From contig JBFWXS010000012.1 in NCBI GenBank assembly GCA_050187175.1, positions 1 to 64,000 on the forward strand: DNA of 64,000 nt. Direction: 5' to 3'. Origin of the DNA: Zeimonas sp050187175. GTDB lineage: Bacteria; Pseudomonadota; Gammaproteobacteria; Burkholderiales; Burkholderiaceae_E. A program made the translations under genes and the position numbers. The notes beneath the pieces were generated by a model. The model worked only from the letters and a program-made list of their open reading frames with translations. It made no database searches and was not told the DNA's origin. Within the stretch, counting starts at the first letter, position 1; each line of letters begins with the position of its first letter. This document shows positions 42,993 to 50,134 of this stretch, in pieces.

Positions 42993-44294
42993 TTGCGACA
43001 CGACACGGCAGCCAGCGGCATCTGGCATAGGCTGCAGCCCCATCTGCCATTCCTTGCCTGGATCGGCCTGCTGCGCGACCGGCGCGTGCTGCGCGCCGAC
43101 CTGATGGCCGGTCTGACCGGCGCGATCGTGGTGCTGCCGCAGGGCGTCGCGTTCGCGACGCTGGCCGGCATGCCGCCGCAGTACGGGCTGTACAGCGCGA
43201 TGGTGCCGTGCATAGTGGCCGCGCTGTTCGGCGCCAGCCGCATGATGGTCACGGGTCCGGCCAACGCGATCTCGCTGACCGTGCTGAGCCTGATCGCGCC
43301 GCTCGCGGTCGCCGGCTCCGACGACTACGTACGGCTGGTGCTGACGCTGACCTTCATGGTCGCGTGCTGGCAGCTGCTGATCGGCTGGGCAGGCCTGGGT
43401 CGCATGGTCGATCGAGTGCCGCACAGCGTGATCGTGGGCTTCACGGCCGGTGCAGCGGTGCTGATCGTCAATTCGCAGGTGCGCAATCTGTTCGGCTTCG
43501 ACTGGCCGCGCGGGATGTCCGTCTGGCAGACGCTGCAGCGCCTGGTCGAGGATCTCGGCCGCCTAGATTGGCCCACCACGCTGGTATCGGCCGTGACGGT
43601 GCTCGCCTGCGTGCTGGCCAAGCCGTGGAACGGCCGTGTGCCGTACATGCTGGTCGGCGTGCTCGCCGGCGGCCTGTTCGCCGCCGTCATGCCGCTGTTC
43701 TGGAGCGGCTTTGCGGTGGCTTCGGTCGAGCGGCTGCCCGGTGCCTTGCCGCCGCTGTCGGCGCCCGACCTGTCGCTGGACACGCTGCGCATGCTGTTCA
43801 TGCCCTCGCTGGTGATGACGCTGCTGGCGCTTGCCGAAGCGATCTCCATTGCCCGCGCGATCGCCGTGAAGACCGGCACGACGCTGGACGGCAACCGCGA
43901 GGTGATCGGCCAGGGGCTGGCCAATTTCGCGGGCTCGTTCTTCTCGTCGTATCCGGCCAGCGGCTCGTTCAACCGTTCGGGCGTGAATGTCGCCGCCGGT
44001 GCGCGGACGCCGTTCTCCGCAGTCTCGGCGGCGCTGTTCCTGGTGCTGCTGCTCGCCTTCGTGGCGCCGCTATCGAAGTGGCTGCCGCTGGCTGCCGTGG
44101 CGGGCATCCTGCTGATGGTCGCGATCGGGCTCATCGATCTGCGCGAGATCCGCCATATAGCCGCTCACGACCGCCGCGACGCGCTGGTGATGGCGACGAC
44201 TTTCGTGCTGGTGCTGGCGATTCCGCTGGAGTGGGCCATTCTGGCCGGCATCGCCGCGCACTGGCTGCTCGGCAAGGCGATGCGCAGGGACTAG
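42993..44294 (+). CDS. SulP-family anion transporter lacking the STAS domain
   Basis: This 433-residue transporter has about 11-12 TM helices and the SulP motifs DLMAGLTGAIVVLPQG, QYGLYSAMVPCIVAALFG and TGPANAISL near the N-terminus, but ends just after the last helices, with no C-terminal STAS domain. The best start is a TTG at 42993; its ribosome binding site is weak. It follows soeC by 33 bases, so it is probably co-expressed. It may export sulfate made by SoeABC or import an anion; neither direction can be read. Confidence 0.85.
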   Translation: MRHDTAASGIWHRLQPHLPFLAWIGLLRDRRVLRADLMAGLTGAIVVLPQGVAFATLAGMPPQYGLYSAMVPCIVAALFGASRMMVTGPANAISLTVLSLIAPLAVAGSDDYVRLVLTLTFMVACWQLLIGWAGLGRMVDRVPHSVIVGFTAGAAVLIVNSQVRNLFGFDWPRGMSVWQTLQRLVEDLGRLDWPTTLVSAVTVLACVLAKPWNGRVPYMLVGVLAGGLFAAVMPLFWSGFAVASVERLPGALPPLSAPDLSLDTLRMLFMPSLVMTLLALAEAISIARAIAVKTGTTLDGNREVIGQGLANFAGSFFSSYPASGSFNRSGVNVAAGARTPFSAVSAALFLVLLLAFVAPLSKWLPLAAVAGILLMVAIGLIDLREIRHIAAHDRRDALVMATTFVLVLAIPLEWAILAGIAAHWLLGKAMRRD

Positions 44295-44340
44295 CTGGCC
44301 GGGCCAGGCCAGGCCGCCGGGCCGATCGTTGCAACACATC

Positions 44341-44349
44341 TGCTAAAAT
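44341..44349 (+). promoter_or_regulatory. Extended -10 promoter upstream of the OmpA-like gene
   Basis: TGCTAAAAT is an extended -10 element (TGN plus TAAAAT). No good -35 is found at 17 bases. It would start transcription near 44356, about 80 bases before the ATG at 44437. Confidence 0.45.
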
Positions 44350-44436
44350 CACGGTTCCCCTCGATCGGAGCGCAACGCACGGCCGCTGCAGGCTTGGCCG
44401 TCGGAGGCGCTCGTCTCGCAAGCAAGGAGACCGCTG

Positions 44437-44934
44437 ATGCAACCGAAGCGTCTTTCGGGTGTCGAACCCCATGCTGCCGGCGCCGCCGGGGCTGCGGTCG
44501 ATTCGCCCGCCGTCGAGGTCAAGGAGCCGCCGACGCCGATGAAAGTGTATTTCGACGGCGATTCGGTGGACGTGGCCGAGCAGTTCCATGAATCGATCCG
44601 CCTGCAGGCCGAGCGCTTCGTCGCCGGGCCGGGCGGAACCCTGGTCGTTTCCGGCCATGCCAATCCGGCGGATGCCGAGGACGACGCGGTGCGCCTGAGC
44701 ATGGACCGCACCGGCGCGGTGGCGCAGCTGCTCGAACGCTTCGGCGTGCAGAGCCACCGGATCATCCGCGTCAGCCACGCCACTGCAACGGGCGACGAGG
44801 CCGGCCGGCAGCCGGCGGCGAGCTGCGCGACGCTTGCCGGCGAGCAGCGCCGCTATGTCGAGATCCGCCTGGGCGGGCTGATGCCGCGCCAGACGGTGTG
44901 GTCGCAGCGCACGAAGAAGGCGGCCAAGCGCTGA
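44437..44934 (+). CDS. OmpA-like domain protein without signal peptide
   Basis: This 165-residue protein has, after a 35-residue Ala/Pro-rich lead, an OmpA/MotB-like peptidoglycan-binding fold: VYFDGDSV, then LVVSGHANPADAED and RTGAVAQLLERFGV with RIIRVSHA (about residues 36-115). This matches the OmpA C-terminal pattern (beta strand, GHAD-type turn, helix). It lacks the N-terminal signal or TM segment usually present, so either it is cytoplasmic or the export signal is not recognisable. Neighbours give no clear role. A weak GGAG lies upstream. Confidence 0.72.
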   Translation: MQPKRLSGVEPHAAGAAGAAVDSPAVEVKEPPTPMKVYFDGDSVDVAEQFHESIRLQAERFVAGPGGTLVVSGHANPADAEDDAVRLSMDRTGAVAQLLERFGVQSHRIIRVSHATATGDEAGRQPAASCATLAGEQRRYVEIRLGGLMPRQTVWSQRTKKAAKR

Positions 44935-45064
44935 CCTACCGCGGCCGAGCGCTGACCCGCCGGCGTTCGCGCCGGGCAGCACCGCGCCGGTCAGCGCCGC
45001 GCAGGACAGCGAAGCACTCTCCCGTCGGCCGGAGTCCAGGCCCACCGCGAACCGAAGCCCGCCG

Positions 45065-47536
45065 ATGTCGAATCTGCTCGCCAACCTGAACGAACAGCAG
45101 CTGGCCGCCGTCACGCTGCCGGCGCAGCACGCGCTGATCCTGGCCGGCGCCGGCAGCGGCAAGACGCGCGTGCTGACCACGCGCATCGCATGGCTGCTGT
45201 CGACGCGGCAGGTCGGGCCGCAGGGAATCTTCGCCGTCACGTTCACGAACAAAGCCGCGCGCGAAATGATGACGCGCTTGTCGGCGATGCTGCCGATCAA
45301 CACGCGCGGCATGTGGATAGGCACCTTCCACGGCCTGGCCAACCGGATGCTTCGCGCGCACCATCGCGATGCCGGGCTGCCGCAGACCTTCCAGATCCTC
45401 GATTCGCAGGACCAGCTCGCGTCGATCAAGCGGCTGCTGAAGGGCCTGAACGTCGACGACGAGAAGTACCCGCCGAAGAATCTGCAGTACTTCATCAATT
45501 CGGCCAAGGAAGACGGCCGGCGCGCGAAGGACGTCGAAGTCTACGACGACTACAACCGCCGCTTCGTCGAGCTGTACGCGGCCTACGACGAGCAATGCCA
45601 GCGCGAGGGCGTCGTCGACTTCGCCGAGCTGCTGCTGCGCAGCTACGAGCTGCTGGAACGCAACCATCTGCTGCGCGAGCACTACCAGCAGCGCTTCCGG
45701 CACATTCTCGTCGACGAGTTCCAGGACACGAACGTCTTGCAGTATCGCTGGCTGAAGCTGCTGGCCGGCGAGCAGTCCGTGGTATTCGCGGTCGGCGACG
45801 ACGATCAGAGCATCTACGCGTTCCGCGGCGCGAACGTGGCGAACATGGCGGCCTTCGAGCGCGAGTTCCGCGTCAGCAACCTGATCAAGCTCGAACAGAA
45901 CTATCGTTCGCACGGCAACATCCTGAACTGCGCCAATGCGCTGATCTCGAACAACAGCCGCCGCCTCGGCAAGAACCTGTGGACTGACGCCGGCGACGGC
46001 GAGCCGATACGCATCTACGAGTCGATGACCGACGGCCAGGAGGCGCAGTGGCTGGTCGACGAGGTGCGCAGCCTGGTCGGCGAGGGCTGGATGCGCAATG
46101 ACGTCGCCGTGCTGTACCGCTCCAATGCGCAGTCGCGCGTCATCGAACACGCGCTGTTCTCGGCCGGCATTCCGTACCGCGTCTATGGCGGCCTGCGCTT
46201 CTTCGAGCGCGCCGAGATCAAGCATGCGCTGGCGTATCTGCGGCTGCTGGAGAATCCCAACGACGACGGCGCCTTCCTGCGCGTCGTGAACTTCCCGGCG
46301 CGCGGCATAGGCGCGCGCACGCTCGAGCAGCTGCAGGACGCGGCACGGGCCGCCAACCTGAGTCTGTTCGCCGCCGTCGATTCGCTGAGCGGCGCCGCGG
46401 CGGGCAAGCTGGGGGCCTTCGTGCAGCTGATCCGCCGCCTGCGCGACGACACGCGCTCGCTGCCGCTGGCCGACGTGGTCGAGCACGTGATCGAACGCAG
46501 CAGTCTCGTCGCGCACTACCAGAACGAGAAGGAAGGACAGGACCGCATCGAGAACCTGCGCGAGCTGGTCAACGCGGCGGCCGCGTTCCTGGGCGAAGAA
46601 GGGATAGCGCAGGACGTGCCGGCCAACCTGGGCGTGAGCCGCGAAGCCGGGCCGGTGGACATCGCTGAGCCGGGCGCCGCCGTGCCAGGTGCCGCTGCGC
46701 CGGGCGTCGCTACGCCGGGCGTCGCTACGCCGGGCGTCGCTACGCCGGATCCCTCGACGCTGGCCGCTCCGGAGTCCGACGCGGGCGACGCGCAGGCGCT
46801 CGTCACCGTCGAGCCCATCGCCGTGCAGATCACGCCGCTGGCGGCCTTCTTGTCGCACGCGTCGCTGGAAGCCGGCGAGAACCAGGCCGGCGAGGGCAGC
46901 GATGCGGTGCAGCTGATGACGGTCCATTCGGCCAAGGGGCTGGAGTTCGACGCGGTGTTCATCACCGGCCTCGAAGAGGGATTGTTTCCCCACGAGAATT
47001 CCAGCTCGGAAGTCGAGGGGCTCGAAGAGGAGCGGCGTCTCATGTACGTCGCCATCACGCGCGCGCGGCAGCGTCTGTACATGTCGTTCTCGCAGACCCG
47101 CATGCTGCACGGCCAGACGCGCTACAACCTGCGTTCGCGCTTCCTCGAAGAGCTGCCGCAGGGCCTGCTGAAGTGGCTGACGCCCAAGTTCGCCGCCGCG
47201 CCTGTCCGCGAGGGCTGGGGCGGCGCCTGGGAGGGTTTCGGCGGCGGCGCGCAGCGCGGCGCCGGCCGCGGCTATGGCCGCGACGCGGGGCGGGCGGGAT
47301 CGCCGCGCGACAGCGATGTCGGGCGGCTGTCGAGCGCCGAGCAGCGCGCGGCCGCGCGCTTCGACCGCGGCGTCAAGTTCCGCGTCGGCCAGAGCGTGGC
47401 GCACGCGAAGTTCGGCGAGGGTGTGATCGTCAGCGTCGAGGGCAGCGGCGACGACGCGCGCGTGCAGGTCAATTTCGGCCGGGCCGGCGTGAAATGGCTG
47501 GCGCTGTCGGTGGCCAAGCTCGAGGCGGTGGGCTGA
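45065..47536 (+). CDS. uvrD: ATP-dependent DNA helicase UvrD/Rep type
   Basis: This 823-residue superfamily 1 helicase has motif I AGAGSGKTRVL (about 27-37), TFTNKAAREM, VDEFQDTN (motif II), DDDQSIYAFRGA (motif III), QNYRSHGNIL (motif IV), VHSAKGLEFD (motif V) and VAITRARQRLYM (motif VI). It unwinds DNA in mismatch and nucleotide excision repair. Between domain 2B and motif V is an insert of about 70 residues that is Ala/Pro-rich, including three copies of the pentapeptide GVATP encoded by an exact 15-bp tandem repeat. The ending carries a Tudor-like region (FRVGQSVAHAKFGEGVIVSVEG). Confidence 0.95.
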   Translation: MSNLLANLNEQQLAAVTLPAQHALILAGAGSGKTRVLTTRIAWLLSTRQVGPQGIFAVTFTNKAAREMMTRLSAMLPINTRGMWIGTFHGLANRMLRAHHRDAGLPQTFQILDSQDQLASIKRLLKGLNVDDEKYPPKNLQYFINSAKEDGRRAKDVEVYDDYNRRFVELYAAYDEQCQREGVVDFAELLLRSYELLERNHLLREHYQQRFRHILVDEFQDTNVLQYRWLKLLAGEQSVVFAVGDDDQSIYAFRGANVANMAAFEREFRVSNLIKLEQNYRSHGNILNCANALISNNSRRLGKNLWTDAGDGEPIRIYESMTDGQEAQWLVDEVRSLVGEGWMRNDVAVLYRSNAQSRVIEHALFSAGIPYRVYGGLRFFERAEIKHALAYLRLLENPNDDGAFLRVVNFPARGIGARTLEQLQDAARAANLSLFAAVDSLSGAAAGKLGAFVQLIRRLRDDTRSLPLADVVEHVIERSSLVAHYQNEKEGQDRIENLRELVNAAAAFLGEEGIAQDVPANLGVSREAGPVDIAEPGAAVPGAAAPGVATPGVATPGVATPDPSTLAAPESDAGDAQALVTVEPIAVQITPLAAFLSHASLEAGENQAGEGSDAVQLMTVHSAKGLEFDAVFITGLEEGLFPHENSSSEVEGLEEERRLMYVAITRARQRLYMSFSQTRMLHGQTRYNLRSRFLEELPQGLLKWLTPKFAAAPVREGWGGAWEGFGGGAQRGAGRGYGRDAGRAGSPRDSDVGRLSSAEQRAAARFDRGVKFRVGQSVAHAKFGEGVIVSVEGSGDDARVQVNFGRAGVKWLALSVAKLEAVG
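46702..46746 (+). repeat. 15-bp in-frame triplicate within uvrD
   Basis: GGGCGTCGCTACGCC occurs three times in direct tandem at 46702, 46717 and 46732. It codes for repeats of GVATP in a flexible linker of the helicase at about residues 547-560. The unit length is a multiple of three, so copy-number change would keep the frame. Confidence 0.9.
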
Positions 47537-47543
47537 GCCGGCC

Positions 47544-48314
47544 TCAGTCGCCGACCACCGCGTCGCGGTAGGTCGGCCAGAATGAACAATAAACGGTGGT
47601 CAGCAGGATCAGCGACAGCGGCGACATGACTGCCGACAGCAGCATCGGGCTGCCGCCGAGCAGGCCCTGCATCAGCCGCACCAGCAGCGCCGCGGCCAGG
47701 CCTATGCCGAGCCAGCCGGCGGCGTAGACCAGGAAGGCGCGGCGATTGCGCAGCACGCCGACGAAGCTGTAGAACAGCGCGCGCCGCACCGGGACGCCGT
47801 TCCACGCCACGAACAGCGGCGCGTACCACATGGCCATCTGCACCGGCGTGTAGAGCACCAGGAAGACCAGCGCGGGCCGGATCAGCGATGCATCCTGCAG
47901 CGCCGGATCGTCGGCGCCGATCTGGCCGGTGGCCACGCGCATCAACGTGCCGTCGTCGGTCATCGCCGACAGCGTCAAGGCCAGGATCGTGACCAGTGCA
48001 TTGAAGCCGCCCAGCATCAGCAGCGGCCGCACCGCACGGCCGCCTTGTTCGCGAAAGGCGCTGAACAGCATGCCGGGCGTGGGCGTCTGGCCTTCGTCGG
48101 CGCTGCGCACCGCCCGCATCAGGCCGGCCATCAGCGCCGGCGTCAGCACGAGCGGCGCCACCGAGCCGGCCAGCGGGATCAGCACGGACAGCGACAGCAG
48201 GAACAGATTCATGAAGGTCAGCGCCAGCAGCGCGATCGGCTGCCGGCGCAGTAGACGGAATCCCTCCTTGACCCAGGACCAGCCGGTGATTGCGGGGAGC
48301 GGATTGATCTGCAT
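47544..48314 (-). CDS. BPSS1780-family membrane protein
   Basis: This 256-residue membrane protein has six to seven hydrophobic segments. It matches the BPSS1780 family by its start (AITGWSWVKEGFRLLRRQPIALLAL) and by PMVM-like QMAMWYAPLFVAWNG in the second half. The function is unknown; it is typical of Burkholderiales genomes. It follows thrB on the minus strand after 19 bases, so the two may be co-transcribed, and it converges with uvrD. Confidence 0.8.
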   Translation of the reverse strand: MQINPLPAITGWSWVKEGFRLLRRQPIALLALTFMNLFLLSLSVLIPLAGSVAPLVLTPALMAGLMRAVRSADEGQTPTPGMLFSAFREQGGRAVRPLLMLGGFNALVTILALTLSAMTDDGTLMRVATGQIGADDPALQDASLIRPALVFLVLYTPVQMAMWYAPLFVAWNGVPVRRALFYSFVGVLRNRRAFLVYAAGWLGIGLAAALLVRLMQGLLGGSPMLLSAVMSPLSLILLTTVYCSFWPTYRDAVVGD

Positions 48315-48333
48315 GATGGGTGGAGGATAGGCG

Positions 48334-49302
48334 CTAGACGGGCAGCGGCGGCACGCCGCGGCGGCGCGCGCGCAGGATGCGCTCGAAATGGGCGGGGTCC
48401 TTCGGCGTCACCATTTCGGCCGGGCGCGGCAGGTGCAGGTCGAACAGCCGCGACAGCCAGAAGCGCAGGGCGCCGGCGCGCAGCATCATCGGCCAGGCCT
48501 GCCGTTCGGCCCCGGTGGGCGAGCGGACGTCGCGATAGGCGTCCAGCAGCGCGCTCAGCCGCGGGCCGTCGAATTCGCCGCTGGCGTCGTCCACGCACCA
48601 GTCATTGGCGGTGACGGCCAGGTCGAACAGCCAGGTGTCGACGCCGGCGAAGTAGAAGTCGATGACGCCGCCCAGCACCGGCCCGTCGGGGCCGCGCTCG
48701 AATAGCACGTTGTCGCGGAACAGATCCGCATGCACCGGGCTGGCCGGCAGCGCCGCGTACAGCGGCCCCGCGGCGAAGGCCTGCTGCGCTGCCAGCTCGT
48801 CGCGCAGCAGCTCGCCCTGGCCGGCGGCGAGAAAGGGCAGCACCTGCGGCACCGTGCGCGTCCACCAGTCCAGGCCGCGCAGGTTCGGCAGGCCGCCGGG
48901 GAAATCGCGCGCGGCGCCGTGCATGCGCGCCAGCACGCTGCCGACCGCGGCGCAGTGCTGCGGCTCCGGTTCCATGTCGGCGCGGCCCGGCAGCAGCGTG
49001 ACCAGCGCCGCCGGCTTGCCGTTCAGATGCTGCAGCAGGCTGCCGTCGCGGTCGGGCAGCGGGTCGGGGCACGGGATGCCGCGGTGCGCGAGATGGCGCA
49101 TCAGGTTCAGGTAGAACGGCAGCTCTTCGGGCGACAGCCGCTCGAACAGCGTCAGCACGTAGCGGCCGCGGCTGGTGGTGACGAAGAAATTGCTGTTCTC
49201 GATGCCCGAGGCGATGCCTTGCAGCGACTGCAGGTCGCCCAGGTCGTAGCGCTGGAGCCAGATCGCGAGTTCGTCGCGGGTGACGGGCGTGAAGACGGCC
49301 AT
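48334..49302 (-). CDS. thrB: Homoserine kinase (ThrB, choline kinase-like type)
   Basis: This 322-residue kinase phosphorylates homoserine in threonine synthesis. It is the APH/choline kinase-fold form found in Alpha- and Betaproteobacteria, not the GHMP-type of E. coli. Motifs: ATP loop GIASGIENSNFFV (about 28-40), the Brenner motif VHADLFRDNVLF (about 200) and the metal site GVIDFYFAG. The start ATG at 49302 begins MAVFTPV, the normal N-terminus. Confidence 0.93.
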   Translation of the reverse strand: MAVFTPVTRDELAIWLQRYDLGDLQSLQGIASGIENSNFFVTTSRGRYVLTLFERLSPEELPFYLNLMRHLAHRGIPCPDPLPDRDGSLLQHLNGKPAALVTLLPGRADMEPEPQHCAAVGSVLARMHGAARDFPGGLPNLRGLDWWTRTVPQVLPFLAAGQGELLRDELAAQQAFAAGPLYAALPASPVHADLFRDNVLFERGPDGPVLGGVIDFYFAGVDTWLFDLAVTANDWCVDDASGEFDGPRLSALLDAYRDVRSPTGAERQAWPMMLRAGALRFWLSRLFDLHLPRPAEMVTPKDPAHFERILRARRRGVPPLPV

Positions 49303-49358
49303 GACCGTAGTATCGGCGAAGAAGTGACGAAGAGTGACGAAGAGGTGGCGGGACGGAT

Positions 49359-49395
49359 GCGGCCGTCCTTGCGCGGCGCCGGCAAGGACGGCCGC
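49359..49395. terminator. 14-bp stem hairpin after the LOG-family gene
   Basis: GCGGCCGTCCTTGC at 49359-49372 and its exact complement at 49382-49395 enclose a 9-base loop. It lies 4 bases past the stop of the LOG-family gene and 57 bases before thrB on the same (minus) strand. There is no T-run, so termination may be partial, but the stem is the longest perfect short hairpin in the window. Confidence 0.6.
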
Positions 49396-49399
49396 GCGT

Positions 49400-50134
49400 T
49401 TACAGGTACAGCAGCCGTTCGCGCTCGTGCTCGGTGGGCACGAAGCCGCGGGTCTGGTAGAAGTTGAAGATCGCCTCGACCACCTCGGCGGGGTCGTCGA
49501 TGATCTGGATCAGGTCGAGATCGCCGGGCGAGACCAGCGCGTTGCCTTCGAGCTGGTCGCGGAACCAGTCCATCAGGCCCTTCCAGAACGACGAATCGAT
49601 CAGGATCACCGGGATCCGGCGGCCCATGCCGGTCTGCACCAGGGTCAGCACCTCGGCCAGCTCGTCGAGCGTGCCGAAACCGCCCGGTACCGCGACGAAG
49701 CCGGTGGCGTACTTGGCGAAGGCCACCTTGCGCGCGAAGAAGTGCCGGAAGGTCAGCGAGACGTCCTGGTACGGGTTGCTGGTCTGCTCGTGCGGCAGCT
49801 GGATGTTCAGGCCCACCGACGCCGATTTCCCCTCGAAGGCGCCGCGGTTGGCCGCTTCCATGATGCCGGGGCCGCCGCCCGAGATGACGGCGAAGCCGGC
49901 GTCGGACAGCCGGCGCGCCAGTTCGACGGTCAGCTCGTACCAGCGGTGGCCCGGTTCGATGCGGGCGCTGCCGAAGATCGAGACCGCGGGGCGGATCTCG
50001 GCCAGCCGTTCCGTCGCTTCGACGAACTCTGAGATAATCCCGAGGATATGCCAGGACTCGCGCGCCTTCAGTGTCGTCGAGCGTTCATGGCTCGCGATCG
50101 CTCGCAACTGCGGCACCTGTTTGCTGCTGAACAT
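49400..50134 (-). CDS. LOG-family Rossmann protein (TIGR00730 type)
   Basis: This 244-residue protein has the LOG nucleotide-binding motifs GGGPGIMEAANRGAFEG (about 99-115) and PGGFGTLDELAEVL (about 150-163). LOG proteins hydrolyse nucleoside-5'-monophosphate cytokinins or other AMP-like substrates; in bacteria they often act in purine salvage, and older labels call them lysine decarboxylase. The start ATG (50134-50132) shares a CATG with the polA start on the other strand. It has no clear ribosome binding site, and the first 25 residues are unlike most relatives, so the start could be internal. Confidence 0.88.
   Translation of the reverse strand: MFSSKQVPQLRAIASHERSTTLKARESWHILGIISEFVEATERLAEIRPAVSIFGSARIEPGHRWYELTVELARRLSDAGFAVISGGGPGIMEAANRGAFEGKSASVGLNIQLPHEQTSNPYQDVSLTFRHFFARKVAFAKYATGFVAVPGGFGTLDELAEVLTLVQTGMGRRIPVILIDSSFWKGLMDWFRDQLEGNALVSPGDLDLIQIIDDPAEVVEAIFNFYQTRGFVPTEHERERLLYL
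50030..50038 (+). promoter_or_regulatory. Extended -10 element for polA inside the LOG gene
   Basis: TGAGATAAT fits TGN plus a -10 hexamer (GATAAT, 5 of 6). It would start transcription near 50045, giving polA an 88-base leader. No strong -35 accompanies it. It lies within the coding region of the divergent LOG-family gene. Confidence 0.4.

Noticed and set aside
44329..44349. Classical -35/-10 promoter using TTGCAA at 44329
   Set aside because: The gap to TAAAAT is only 9 bases, so only the extended -10 is kept.
46702..46746. CRISPR-like array
   Set aside because: Only three 15-bp units without spacers, in frame within uvrD.
44936..47404. 822-codon open frame on the minus strand opposite uvrD
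   Set aside because: Antisense to all uvrD motifs; composition is Arg/Gln/Ala-rich with no recognisable domain.
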